Shown: piece by piece, positions 1 to 7,372 of the stretch | Position numbering within the stretch: the first letter of the stretch is position 1 | How the letters are laid out: every line of letters begins with the position of its first letter | Assembly (NCBI GenBank): GCA_028279875.1 | Contig: JANQMU010000164.1 | Span: 1-40,097 of the forward strand | Direction: 5' to 3' | Length of the DNA stretch: 40,097 bases | Source: Rhizobiaceae bacterium | GTDB taxonomy: Bacteria > Pseudomonadota > Alphaproteobacteria > Rhizobiales > Rhizobiaceae | Notes under the pieces: generated by a model | What the model was told of the DNA's origin: nothing | The model's input: only the letters and a program-made list of their open reading frames with translations | Database searches by the model: none | Translations under genes and position numbers: made by a program

Positions 1-129
1 GGCCAGTTTCGGTGCTTTTTGCCGAAAGGCCGCCTGACAGGCAGGCAGCCTGCGGCGTCGTCCTTTCGGCAAAAATCCCTCAAAACTGGCTGCGCCAAAC
101 CAGTCGTTAATTCCCGAATGGGCTTTTAG
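1..129. repeat. Intergenic hairpin repeat (type C), left end cut by window
   Basis: Inverse-oriented copy of the element at 1612-1727. Shared features are the arm GCCGAAAGG/CCTTTCGGC, the segment CCCTCAAAACTGGCTGCGCC and the terminus GTTAATTCCCGAATGGGC. It contains a strong stem (TTTTTGCCGAAAGG pairing with CCTTTCGGCAAAAA). The copies point in opposite directions, so this is a dispersed element and not part of the local gene duplication. No coding capacity is visible. Confidence 0.75.
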
Positions 130-158
130 TCCGCCCCCGACTGGAGGAATAACAGATT

Positions 159-518
159 ATGCGAGCTATCGCTTCCACAATCCTTTGTCTGGTCTTCGTA
201 TTGACTGTGGTCAAAGATGCGCGTGCAGGGGAAGTCCATTTTCCTTGCTCAAGCGCCAAATGCAACGAGCGCGATGCGATTCTACATGGCCAGAACAAAA
301 CTTATAAGTTCTTCTGCGATTCGACAGGTGCGGGCACATATCCATACGTGGACTGGTCTTCCACATCCTGCACTTACTCTCCGCTTTTTGTGAGTGGCAA
401 GTGTACTTGCTCGCCAGAATCGCCGGCAAAACAGCATCCAACACCGACAATCAAATGCGGGAATTACAGCCACTTGTCAGTTCAAATAGAATTCGTTCAT
501 CAGTGCTCGGGGTCGTAG
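159..518 (+). CDS. Secreted 8-cysteine protein, divergent branch A
   Basis: Small exported protein of unknown function, 119 residues. Residues 1-23 form a signal peptide ending in the Ala-x-Ala-type site DARA before G24. The mature part has eight cysteines: a C-x4-C pair at the start, a single Cys after KTYKFF, one after SSTS, a C-x-C, and two near the C-terminus. The C-x4-C opening, the aromatic-Cys-Asp after it and the later C-x-C resemble the main array family, but the CTNW core is missing, so homology is inferred. It is a close paralogue of 14269-14628; similarity also covers about 30 bases upstream (GACTGGAGGAAT ribosome site) and about 45 downstream. The start follows GGAGG at good spacing. 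Confidence 0.8.
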   Translation: MRAIASTILCLVFVLTVVKDARAGEVHFPCSSAKCNERDAILHGQNKTYKFFCDSTGAGTYPYVDWSSTSCTYSPLFVSGKCTCSPESPAKQHPTPTIKCGNYSHLSVQIEFVHQCSGS

Positions 519-1110
519 CTTGAACGGAGCTGCGAGATCCAGTTGGTCAATCCAAAGTGAGATCGATTCAGGCCGTTTCAAGTATGCGTTCGGCGTACCC
601 GCTCCGAGCTGAGTGCCGGACCAAGCAAGGGCCTCGTTTGTCGTCTGGCCACACGCGAGAGGCGCGTTGATCGTCGCCGGGACCCAAGGCGCCCTTCCGC
701 CGTACCGGGCATAATGAAGTCCAGGTTGACACTGATTGAGGCCATTCCGCTACATGTCGTTCCGAACCTCATGAAACGCACAGCGAAGACCAATCTGGTG
801 TTCCCCGATGTCTGCCAGGACAACCCGCTGGCGCGCAATCTGGCACGCAGAATGGGCACGCGTTCGACGGCGACAGGACATGGCCAGGCAAGAAGGACGA
901 CAAGTCGCGCGCTATCCTGTCCACGCTCCCTCCTGGGCTGAACGGCACGATGATGGTGATCGGCTCAGGCGGCAGTCGGCCTGTGCTCCGGCGTTCCCGC
1001 CGCCACTGCCGGCATCCGGTCGTGAACAGGATGCACCAGCGGGTTGGCAGATATGACATTGATGGTTGTCGAGAGAAGTTCCGCGCCGGCAACTCTCCGC
1101 CCGGCAAGGT
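519..1110. other. Gene-poor interval made of gene remnants
   Basis: No intact gene is convincing here. At 598-648 lies the 3' end and downstream flank of a lost array gene: CCGCTCCGAGCTGAGTGC followed by a TTTGTCGTCTG stretch, matching the sequence after the gene ending at 7372. At about 714-757 is a copy of the upstream region seen before 6576 and 7019 (AATGAAGTCCAGGTTG, then GATTGAGG and CATTCCGC). On the minus strand at about 840-972 is a TctC fragment, listed separately. The interval looks like the scar of a deletion in the array. Confidence 0.6.
840..972 (-). pseudogene. TctC-type solute-binding protein fragment
   Basis: The minus strand encodes PITIIVPFSPGGSVDRIAR, the hallmark N-terminal beta-strand and glycine loop of the TctC (tripartite tricarboxylate transporter receptor) family. 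After LSSFLPGHV the frame shifts, and the neighbouring frame continues PVAVERVP, which fits the family's usual PVVVENVPG motif. The rest of the roughly 320-residue family length is absent, and no TctA/TctB gene is nearby. This is a short frameshifted relic of an unrelated gene inside the array region. Family assignment rests on the motif. Confidence 0.6.
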
Positions 1111-1473
1111 CTATTCTGACGGTGGTTTGACGCAATTTTCTTTCATGTGAACAACAACGGTATGGCTCTTATTGTTCGGGTTATGGCATCCACAATTGTT
1201 GTTACCGTCCCGCTGGCAAGTTACATTCGATACCGGACTCGTGCAGTCATAGTGGAAATAGAAGCCCGAAATGCCGGCATAATCATCTGCGTCCAAATTG
1301 TAGCAAGTCGGCATGATGTCAGTTTTTCCATGCTGGACGATAACATCTTTCTCACCGTCGCCTTCAAAGTCCACGGTTATTGAATCGGCTCGAGCCTGTT
1401 CGACCCCACCGAAAACCGGCTGAAGCAGAAGCGCTGCTGACAGCACTGACATGGCAAAAAGATACTTGAGCAT
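1111..1473 (-). CDS. Secreted 6-cysteine variant related to the array family
   Basis: Predicted exported protein of 120 residues. The start at 1473 is chosen because GGAAGG lies about 8 bases upstream and a clean signal peptide follows (MLKYLFAMSV to about QARA). The mature part has six cysteines, spaced so that they align with cysteines 3-8 of the array family: ...TC, DC-x-SPVSNVTC, C-G-C, and a final C. The first C-x4-C pair is replaced by ITVDFEGDGEKD, which keeps the strand but not the cysteines. It therefore looks like a relative that has lost one disulfide. It lies upstream of repeat C and is transcribed leftward. Function unknown. Confidence 0.72.
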   Translation of the reverse strand: MLKYLFAMSVLSAALLLQPVFGGVEQARADSITVDFEGDGEKDVIVQHGKTDIMPTCYNLDADDYAGISGFYFHYDCTSPVSNVTCQRDGNNNCGCHNPNNKSHTVVVHMKENCVKPPSE

Positions 1474-1611
1474 AACAATGACCTTCCATCTGCAGATGAT
1501 CGTCACACTCCAATGGTAAACTCGGCAATCCTCGGCTGCAACGTGCCTGTCGCATCCTCGATCCCGTCGGCTTCGAGGAACCCATTGTCAAGCGACATCC
1601 AGTTTCATCGG

Positions 1612-1727
1612 TTAAGAGCCCGTTCAGGAATTAACGGCTGGTTTGGCGCAGTCAGTTTTGAGGGATTTTTGCCGAAAGGACGACCCTGTCAGGCGGCCTT
1701 TCGGTAAATTCCTGAAGGGGCTCTTAA
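1612..1727. repeat. Intergenic hairpin repeat (type C), complete copy
   Basis: Ends are imperfect inverted repeats: TTAAGAGCCCGTTCAGGAAT at the left and the complement TTAAGAGCCCCTTCAGGAAT at the right. It has an internal GCCGAAAGG/CCTTTCGG stem. It sits directly 3' of the 1731-2051 gene. The paralogous gene at 16650 shows the uninterrupted flank (TGATCATTGACATGG after its stop), so this copy looks like an insertion at TGATCATT. Other copies: 1-129, and a terminal piece at 14050-14071. Confidence 0.75.
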
Positions 1728-1730
1728 TGA

Positions 1731-2051
1731 TCAGTCTGAGCAATAAACATCGATTGATGTGCTATGTTCTTTGGTGGTCCAATTGCCGCACTGGCAGGTC
1801 CACTTCTTGTCTATGTATTCTGCCTTCGTGCATGTTATGCCCTTCGCCTTGTGACAAACCATATTCTCAGCCGCCTTGTTTTGTGGGCCACAAATTCCTT
1901 CGTACGTCTGTTCATAAAAAGGCTTGAGCGTTACCTTGAATTGGCACTCTGACTGACCGCAGGCCAGTTTATCATCGCCATAGGCAAAATCCGCGCCTGC
2001 CAACACGGACAGGATGCCAGCGAGCACTAAAACACTGACCGGAAATTTCAT
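1731..2051 (-). CDS. Secreted 8-cysteine array protein 1
   Basis: 106 residues. Signal peptide 1-25, ending DFAYG. Cysteines at 31, 36, 54, 66, 74, 86, 88 and 104 define the family frame: C-x4-C, then C, then V-C-H, then T-C, then C-x-C, then a last C two residues from the end. The usual CTNW is CGNW here. The closest relative is 16650-16973, sharing ADFAYGD and the GITC motif; the pair lies at opposite ends of the array. The start is ATG after GGCGG/GAGG-type bases in the upstream leader. No enzymatic motif is present; a disulfide-stabilised extracellular or periplasmic role is inferred. Confidence 0.85.
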   Translation of the reverse strand: MKFPVSVLVLAGILSVLAGADFAYGDDKLACGQSECQFKVTLKPFYEQTYEGICGPQNKAAENMVCHKAKGITCTKAEYIDKKWTCQCGNWTTKEHSTSIDVYCSD

Positions 2052-2130
2052 AACCGCCTCCGGTTTCTATCCGGCTTTTTCGGATAGGACCGCCAACAAT
2101 AAAAGCCGATACTTCCGTCCGTTTTCACAT

Positions 2131-2448
2131 TCAATTTGAACAATAAAGATCAATCGTCACGTATTTTCTTCCCGTCGGGTCCCAATTCGTGCAAGTGCAA
2201 GCGTAATAAGTGTCTGACTGGTGTGCCCCCGTGCACGTCGTATCCTTCACGGCATGACAAGCCATAGAATAATCATTTGTGTTCATGCCGACGCATTGCC
2301 CGCGATAGACCTTGGTCTGCGATGGCCCGATCTCTTCCGAATAGGCGCATTTCGGATCACTGCATTGCAGATGCTCATATGCCTGGGCCGCACTTGTCCA
2401 CCAAGACAAGGCGCCGCAGAGTATGAGAGCCTTCACCACGCTTTTCAT
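2131..2448 (-). CDS. Secreted 8-cysteine array protein 2
   Basis: 105 residues. Signal peptide 1-23 (ends AAQA), carrying one cysteine of its own at position 11. Mature cysteines at 29, 34, 52, 64, 72, 84, 86 and 103. It has the GPSQTK turn and TIDLYC ending typical of the MKSLVKA subgroup (14765, 15168, 15555, 15956, and 3357 on the other strand). The aromatic before C-x-C is Tyr instead of Trp. Upstream lies a leader with the GTTGTCGGTGACTA block, then a decayed paralogue (2540-2760). Function unknown. Confidence 0.87.
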   Translation of the reverse strand: MKSVVKALILCGALSWWTSAAQAYEHLQCSDPKCAYSEEIGPSQTKVYRGQCVGMNTNDYSMACHAVKDTTCTGAHQSDTYYACTCTNWDPTGRKYVTIDLYCSN

Positions 2449-2539
2449 AGCTTCCTACTCCTCGCTTCTGTTCTCAAAGAAGTAGTCACCGACAACAAAA
2501 GCGACCTTCCTGTCCACTTCCCCACGCATTTTTTGGCGG

Positions 2540-2760
2540 CAAGACACCAAAGGCCAATCGGTATGTATTATCTTGTCGTCGCGTTCCAGTTCGCCTACAA
2601 GCAACTGCACTATTGCGGTCCCGGCTCTGCGTTTACGCATGTCATACCATTCACGGTGTGAAAATCCCTGGAATAATCAGTCGGATTTTATCCGCGACAC
2701 TATTCCTCACTTATCGTGGTCTGCGCTGCCCGGTATGAGAACTCTGATCAGATGCTTCAC
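2540..2760 (-). pseudogene. Decayed array gene P1
   Basis: A GTG at 2760 begins a remnant signal sequence (VKHLIRVLIPGSAQ), soon ended by a stop. Further along, the same strand reads FHTVNGMTCVNAEPGP, then a stop, CSCL, a stop and ANWNATT. These are the CH..KGMTC, C-x-C and TNW parts of the family with several nonsense codons. The segment between the signal peptide and the CH motif is missing, as in P2 at 3055-3268, so both probably descend from one already-deleted copy. Confidence 0.7.
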
Positions 2761-3054
2761 TGATCACTCCACCTTATATTCATGTTGATGGCAACGATCG
2801 TCAATACGCCGAGACGCTCGCGCACCCCCTTCGGCGCAGTGATGTCCTTTTGGGCTCTTATACATCTTCGAATCCGGTACGCGCCCTCATCGCGAACGGC
2901 GACGCGACAACGAACGCTGGCCGCCGGTAAAATTCCCGTGTGTTCGGAAGGCCTTGAGTTCACCCGCTGGAATGGTGAGATGATCCTGGAGGCGGTAGAG
3001 AAACACTTCGGTACAGCAGGAGCCAGAAGCCCGGATAGAAGACAGGAGTCAGGT
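2761..3054. other. Interval with nothing recognisable
   Basis: Between two decayed array genes facing opposite directions. Open frames exist on both strands, but none has a ribosome site, signal peptide or family motif that I can support. It may be the junction of the strand inversion between the minus genes on the left and the plus genes on the right. Confidence 0.4.
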
Positions 3055-3268
3055 TTGAAAGGTCTGATCGGAACTCTCATCCTGTGCAACGCAGGCCGCG
3101 ACACTCAAGGGATGGTGTGACAAAGTAAAACCGGCTGATTGTGCTATGAAATGTCATCCCGTGACGGGCATGACATGCGCAGCAGCAGCGCCAGGACCGC
3201 GACGTTGGAGTTGCTTGTGCACAAATTGGAAGGCGAAGAAACAAAATATCGCGATTGGTCTTTTATGC
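3055..3268 (+). pseudogene. Decayed array gene P2
   Basis: TTG at 3055 follows AGGAG and starts LKGLIGTLILCNAG, the array-type signal peptide. The reading frame then stops, and the family C-terminal part reappears in another frame: CHPVTGMTCAAAAPGP, then CLCTNWKAKKQNIAI and LLC. The stretch holding the first three cysteines is gone. The remnant ends just ahead of the leader of the intact gene at 3357. Confidence 0.72.
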
Positions 3269-3356
3269 AGGAACCGGGTATGGAACCAGGCGGAAACATT
3301 CGCCTTTATTGTCGACGATTGTCTTCGAGAACACGAACAGAAAACGGGAGAAAGCC

Positions 3357-3680
3357 ATGAAAGGTCTGGTTCGGGCATTGTTACTCGGCATCGCCCTGTC
3401 TTCTTGGACAAGTGCGGCCCAGGCATTTGTGCATCTGCAATGCAGTGCTCCGAAATGCACCTATTCGGAAGAGATCGGGCCATCGCAGAGCAAGACATAT
3501 ACCGGAAAGTGCGTCAACAAGAACATATTTGAATACTCTATGGTTTGTCATGCCGTGAAGGGTACGACATGCACGAATGCTGTGCAGGACGAAAACGAGG
3601 ATTATTGGACCTGCGTTTGCACGAACTGGGACCCGACGTCAAGAAAGTACCTGGGCGTTGATCTTTATTGTTCAAGTTGA
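3357..3680 (+). CDS. Secreted 8-cysteine array protein 3
   Basis: 107 residues. The start at 3357 is placed by GGGAG just upstream and by the signal peptide MKGLVRALLLG...AAQA. The same frame is open for 34 codons further upstream, but that part is the shared leader. Mature protein opens VHLQCSAPKC, as in the minus-strand genes 14765 and 15555, so this is a member of the same subgroup now on the opposite strand. Eight cysteines, GPSQSK turn, YWTCVCTNWDP core, ending YCSS. The loop between cysteines 5 and 6 is 13 residues. Confidence 0.87.
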   Translation: MKGLVRALLLGIALSSWTSAAQAFVHLQCSAPKCTYSEEIGPSQSKTYTGKCVNKNIFEYSMVCHAVKGTTCTNAVQDENEDYWTCVCTNWDPTSRKYLGVDLYCSS

Positions 3681-3991
3681 ATGCGAAAACGGACGGGAAT
3701 ATCGGCGTTTATTCCTGGCCATTGCTCCCACGGACCCGGATCAAAAGTCGGGGCAGCTGCGAAACGTCTCGTAAAAACTCTCATATGTCTTCTTAATCTT
3801 GCTCCGGCGCATGGCCCCGCGCCGGCCGGCGCGGGCGGCCGCATGGACCGTTCGGTGATGCCCGACACGGCGCCTCTCCCGGCGTCCGCCGCGCGCCGCG
3901 CGCCGGGATCTGCCTTGCAGTGTTGGCCGCGATACGCTAAGCAAAATTGATAGTTGTCGCCGACAATAGGGAAAAGAAACAGGAGACGACC
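3681..3991. other. Leader remnant, N-terminal gene scrap and G+C-rich palindrome
   Basis: The start repeats the array leader (GAATGCGAAAACGGACGGGA). About 3758-3800 encodes AKRLVKTLICLLNLAPA, the beginning of an array signal peptide that goes no further. A very G+C-rich stretch follows with a perfect palindrome, CCCGCGCCGGCCGGCGCGGG, at 3816-3835. The leader of the next gene begins at about 3945. Only a truncated gene start is present. Confidence 0.55.
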
Positions 3992-4357
3992 ATGAAAAAC
4001 CTGGCAAAAACCGTGATGCTCGTCAGCGCCCTGTCGCTATGCACCGGTGCGGCCTTTGGCAAGGCAACCCAACAATTGCACTGCAGCACAACGAGCTGCA
4101 ACTATACCGAGCAGCTGCACAAGTCGGGAACCACGTCGTTTCAAGGCTATTGCGACGGGACACAACAAATATTCCAGGATAATTCGGGCATGAAGTGTAA
4201 ACCGGTGAAGGGCATGACATGTACGATTGCATTCATCGTAATATCACCGACGGGCCATGATTATTGGAGCTGTACGTGCACGAACTGGAGCGCGACGAAA
4301 AAACAAAATGCAACGATCCATATCGCCTGTCCCCCGCCGAACCAGGAGCAGAACTGA
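3992..4357 (+). CDS. Secreted 8-cysteine array protein 4
   Basis: 121 residues, first of five closely similar plus-strand genes (QLHKSGTTSFQGYCDG subgroup). Start at 3992 after AGGAG. Signal peptide ends AAFG before K24, with one Cys at position 17. All eight mature cysteines are present, but the nearly invariant His after cysteine 4 is Lys (KCKPVKG). The C-terminus is extended by a hydrophilic PNQEQN tail. It is very like the next gene at 4444, differing mostly between cysteines 3-6. Recent tandem duplication is the simplest explanation. Confidence 0.87.
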   Translation: MKNLAKTVMLVSALSLCTGAAFGKATQQLHCSTTSCNYTEQLHKSGTTSFQGYCDGTQQIFQDNSGMKCKPVKGMTCTIAFIVISPTGHDYWSCTCTNWSATKKQNATIHIACPPPNQEQN

Positions 4358-4443
4358 GGCCAGAACAGCCCACGCAATCGCGCCCGGGCCCGTCCTCCAG
4401 GCCGAGGCGATGATAGGCTGCATGGGGTTAGGCTGTGGTGACC

Positions 4444-4809
4444 ATGCAAAACCTGGCAAAAACCGTGATGCTCGTCGGTGCCCTGTCGCTATGCACCGGT
4501 GCGGCCTTTGGCAAGGCAACCCAACAATTGCACTGCAGCACAACGCACTGCACCTATACCGAACAGTTGCACAAGTCGGGAACCACGTCGTTTCAGGGCT
4601 ATTGCGACGGGACACAACAAATATTCGAAAATAATTCGAGCATGAAGTGTCATCCGGCGAAGGGCATGACATGTACGTTTGCATACATCGTAGGATCACC
4701 GACAGGCCATACTTTTTGGAGCTGTACGTGCACGAACTGGAGCGCGACGAAAAAACAAAACGCAACGATCGATATCAACTGCCCCACGCCGAACCAGGAG
4801 CAGAATTGA
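4444..4809 (+). CDS. Secreted 8-cysteine array protein 5, with damaged leader
   Basis: 121 residues from the ATG at 4444 (MQNLAKTV); an in-frame GTG at 4435 is also possible. Signal peptide and eight cysteines are intact. Compared with the next paralogue's leader (GGCTGTGGTGAC, then GGGAATAGCGGAAGGAAACA and GGAGGCGAC before its start), this gene has the same GGCTGTGGTGAC joined directly to CATGCAAAAC. About 28 bases carrying the ribosome-binding site are deleted, so translation may be weak or depend on GGGGTTAGG further up. The coding part shows no decay. Confidence 0.82.
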   Translation: MQNLAKTVMLVGALSLCTGAAFGKATQQLHCSTTHCTYTEQLHKSGTTSFQGYCDGTQQIFENNSSMKCHPAKGMTCTFAYIVGSPTGHTFWSCTCTNWSATKKQNATIDINCPTPNQEQN

Positions 4810-4924
4810 CGCCAGAACAGCCCACGCGATCGCGCCCGGTCCTGTCCTACAGGCCGGGGCCATGATACACGACATGGGGTTAGGCTGTGGTGACGGGAAT
4901 AGCGGAAGGAAACAGGAGGCGACC

Positions 4925-5284
4925 GTGAAAAACCTGGCAAAAACCGTGATACTCGCCAGCGCGCTGTGGCTATCGGCGGGCACGGCCTTTGGCAAAGCAA
5001 TCCAACAATTGCACTGCAGCACAACGCACTGCACCTATACCGAACAGCTGCATAAGTCGGGAACCACGTCGTTTCAGGGCTATTGCGACGGAGTGCATAA
5101 CATTACCCAAGATAATTCGAGCATGGCGTGTCACCCCGTGAAGGGCATGACTTGCACCTTTTCGAAATTAATAGAAGGCCCTGTAAAGCCCTATTACTGG
5201 GGCTGCACGTGTACGAATTGGTCGGCGACGAAAAGACAAAACGCATCGATTGACCTTCACTGCCCCGCGCAGAGCCAGGAGTAG
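4925..5284 (+). CDS. Secreted 8-cysteine array protein 6
   Basis: 119 residues. Start is GTG at 4925, seven bases after AGGAGG, aligned with the ATG of its neighbours. Signal peptide ends TAFG. Shares QQLHCSTTHCTYTEQLHKSG with 4444; the part between cysteines 5 and 6 (TFSKLIEGPVKPYYWG) is unlike any other member and 16 residues long. Ends CPAQSQE. The 115-base spacer before it carries the same CCAGAACAGCCCACGC block as the spacer before 4444, showing that the duplication unit includes the spacer. Confidence 0.87.
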   Translation: MKNLAKTVILASALWLSAGTAFGKAIQQLHCSTTHCTYTEQLHKSGTTSFQGYCDGVHNITQDNSSMACHPVKGMTCTFSKLIEGPVKPYYWGCTCTNWSATKRQNASIDLHCPAQSQE

Positions 5285-5408
5285 AATAAAGCCGGAACAG
5301 CCCGCGCGTCGCCCCAGGCCTTTATCTTCTAGGCCAGGCCAGGCCGGGACGCGCCGAACGGGGTTGAGATTTGCCGCTACGAACAAAGCAAAGAAAATGG
5401 AGACTGCT

Positions 5409-5768
5409 GTGAAACGCCCGGCTAAAACTCTCATACTCGTCAGCGCACTCTCACTATGGGCCGGAACGGCCTTTGGCAAGGCAACCCAAGAATTGCACTG
5501 CGGCACAACGCACTGCACCTATACCGAACAGTTGCACAAGTCGGGAACCACGTCGTTTGAAGGCTATTGCGACGGAACGAATTTAGTTACCGCAAAGAAC
5601 TCGAGCATGAAGTGTCACCCTGTGAAGGGCATGACTTGTACCGTAGCATTAATAATAGTTTCCGACCCGTCTCACAGTTTTTGGAGTTGCACGTGTACGA
5701 ATTGGTCGGCGACAAAAAAACAAAACGCATCGATTGATGTTCACTGCCCCGCGCCGAGCCAAGAGTAG
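5409..5768 (+). CDS. Secreted 8-cysteine array protein 7
   Basis: 119 residues. Start GTG at 5409 after GGAGA (a second in-frame ATG lies 12 bases up, but would put METAV before the signal peptide). Signal peptide ends TAFG. Cysteine framework complete. The first pair reads CGTTHC where its neighbours have CSTTHC. Loop 5-6 is VALIIVSDPSHSFWS-like, more hydrophobic than average. Ends CPAPSQE. The upstream spacer, with GTTGAGATTTGCCGCTACGA, is shared with the next gene at 5881. Confidence 0.87.
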   Translation: MKRPAKTLILVSALSLWAGTAFGKATQELHCGTTHCTYTEQLHKSGTTSFEGYCDGTNLVTAKNSSMKCHPVKGMTCTVALIIVSDPSHSFWSCTCTNWSATKKQNASIDVHCPAPSQE

Positions 5769-5880
5769 AAACAACAGCCCGCGCGGTCGCGCAGGGCCCT
5801 CGTCCTCCGGGCCGGGCCGGTGTGCGCCGAACGGATTGAGAGTTGCCGCTACGAACAAAGCAAGGAAAATGGAGACTGCT

Positions 5881-6225
5881 ATGAAACACTTGGCTAAAAC
5901 CCTGATACTCGTCAGCGCGCTGTCGCTATCGGCCGGCTCGGCCTTCGCCAAAATTGTAGAACTGCACTGCAGTACAACGAAGTGCGTCTATACCGAACAC
6001 CTTGGAGGTTTGGCGACCAAGACGCTTCAAAGCTATTGCGACGGGACACAAGGCCTTGACCAAAAAAACTCGAGCATGATCTGTCATCCCGTCAAGGGCA
6101 TGACCTGCACGGCTGCGGTCTGGGTGGACTCCGAACCATCGCATCCTTACTGGCTCTGCAGCTGTACGAATTGGGACACAAAAGCACAGGACGCAACGAT
6201 CGATGTGACGTGCCCTTTGCCGTGA
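5881..6225 (+). CDS. Secreted 8-cysteine array protein 8
   Basis: 114 residues, ATG at 5881 after GGAGA. Signal peptide ends SAFA before K24. Eight cysteines kept. The KSGTTSF segment of its neighbours is replaced by GGLATKTLQ, and the ATKKQN segment by DTKAQD, making it the most divergent of this run. It ends CPLP with no NQE tail. It closes the run of near-identical spacers; beyond it lies a 350-base stretch with transposase debris. Confidence 0.86.
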   Translation: MKHLAKTLILVSALSLSAGSAFAKIVELHCSTTKCVYTEHLGGLATKTLQSYCDGTQGLDQKNSSMICHPVKGMTCTAAVWVDSEPSHPYWLCSCTNWDTKAQDATIDVTCPLP

Positions 6226-6575
6226 GCCCGGAAACAGCCGCCGAATCGGCTTGAGAGCGAGTTGTCTGCAACACACGCCAGGCACGCACGCGTGAAGTCA
6301 TCGACGACGCACATGTCGCGACGCCAAGCCTCGGCGCGCTCTGCGTCCATCTCGGCGATCTTCAGGCCGAAGACCTTGCCGTGACACGCGCTGTCGATTC
6401 CGGAAATGCCCACAGCGTCGAGCCCGCGGGGTACAAGGGCGGCCACCGATTGGCCGCAATCTCGATTTTTATGGTGCGTTAAGAAAATGAAGTCCAGGTT
6501 GTGTTCGATTGAGGACATTCCGCCATGAAAGGCCAACCTGTGGATGTTAACGCAATGACTAAAAAGAGGATACCA
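6226..6575. other. Spacer with IS3-type transposase scrap
   Basis: On the minus strand at about 6236-6310 the sequence encodes VVDDFTRACLACVADNSLS, the second-aspartate motif of IS3-family integrase-type transposases. On its upstream side (to about 6430) the same strand reads GLDAVGISGIDSA, which looks like a fragment of an acetylglutamate-kinase-type gene, only weakly supported. The last part (6487-6570) is an upstream region shared with 7019 and with 714-757: GAAGTCCAGGTTG, GATTGAGG, then CCGCCATGA. No intact gene. Confidence 0.5.
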
Positions 6576-6932
6576 ATGAGAGATCTGATCACGATTTTGG
6601 TACTGGGCAGCGCCCTGTCGCTATCGGCCGGCACGGCCTTTGGCAAGGCAACCCAACAATTGCACTGCAGTGAGCGCAGTTGCTCCTACACCGAAGAGAT
6701 CGGGCCGTCCGGGACGAAGACGTATCAAGGATATTGCGACGGGACAGGCAAGACCACGGTCGACAACAAAAACTCAGACATGGTTTGTCATAAGGCGAAG
6801 GGCCTGACGTGCACCGTGGGATGGTTCACGCCGATAAGCGATCACCCGTATTGGAGTTGCACCTGCACCAATTGGAACGCTATCCATGAGGCGCACCCGG
6901 ACATCGATCTTTCCTGTCCCGCCCCGAGTTGA
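6576..6932 (+). CDS. Secreted 8-cysteine array protein 9 (mosaic)
   Basis: 118 residues; ATG at 6576 after AAGAGG. The signal peptide and mature start (AGTAFGKATQQLHC) match the plus-strand run 3992-5409 almost exactly. From cysteine 2 onward it switches to YTEEIGPSGTKTYQGYC, typical of the other subgroups, and ends CPAPS like 7019 and 8168. It therefore looks like a recombinant of two array lineages, joined near cysteines 1-2. All eight cysteines and the CTCTNW core are present. A solo 13-base end of the type B element (AGAGCATCGGGCG) lies just after the stop. Confidence 0.86.
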   Translation: MRDLITILVLGSALSLSAGTAFGKATQQLHCSERSCSYTEEIGPSGTKTYQGYCDGTGKTTVDNKNSDMVCHKAKGLTCTVGWFTPISDHPYWSCTCTNWNAIHEAHPDIDLSCPAPS

Positions 6933-7018
6933 GTGCCAGAGCATCGGGCGCTGATTGAGGCAGTTCGCCATGACGGCCATCCTGTGTATATTGACGCAGG
7001 ATTAAACGGAGGACAGCC

Positions 7019-7372
7019 ATGAGAAATCTGGTGATGATCCTGGTCGTGGGCGCCTGCGCATTGTTATGGGCAGGCGCGGAGGGTGCCAATGCATCAAATG
7101 TATCATTGAGCTGCGGTGCAACGAGTTGCGAATACAACGAAGAGTTCAAAGCGTCCCAGACGAAGACGTTTCATGGACATTGTGACGCAAACACCAAGAT
7201 GACCGCCTCCAACTCAAATATGACTTGTCATAAGGCGAGCGGCTTGACGTGCACGCCGGGACTTCTCGAGAACCCGGGCAAATCGGACACGTTCTGGAGA
7301 TGCACCTGCACGAATTGGAACACGAAGAAACATAGCACAACAATCGACATGACGTGTCCTGCTCCGAGCTGA
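7019..7372 (+). CDS. Secreted 8-cysteine array protein 10
   Basis: 117 residues; ATG at 7019 with a strong GGAGGACAGCC ribosome site. Signal peptide about 1-25 (ends GANA). Eight cysteines. The family turn is KASQTKTF, and the motif after cysteine 4 is CHKASGLTC. Loop 5-6 is long (TPGLLENPGKSDTFWR). Ends CPAPS. It is the last plus-strand member. The minus-strand run begins at 8168, so the two runs converge on the element and small gene at 7552-7990. Confidence 0.86.
   Translation: MRNLVMILVVGACALLWAGAEGANASNVSLSCGATSCEYNEEFKASQTKTFHGHCDANTKMTASNSNMTCHKASGLTCTPGLLENPGKSDTFWRCTCTNWNTKKHSTTIDMTCPAPS

Noticed and set aside
808..1107. Long open frames on both strands in 769-1150
   Set aside because: They overlap each other, lack ribosome sites and coding-like composition, and the only recognisable piece is a frameshifted TctC motif.
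2757..3120. Frames of about 112-115 codons on both strands between P1 and P2
   Set aside because: No signal peptide at the start, no family motif except the P2 remnant at the end of one frame, and no plausible start signal.
4244..5951. Minus-strand frames of 100-173 codons opposite the plus-strand array run
   Set aside because: They repeat with the same spacing as the array genes and are antisense shadows of the conserved coding sequence (no stops because the genes are duplicates).
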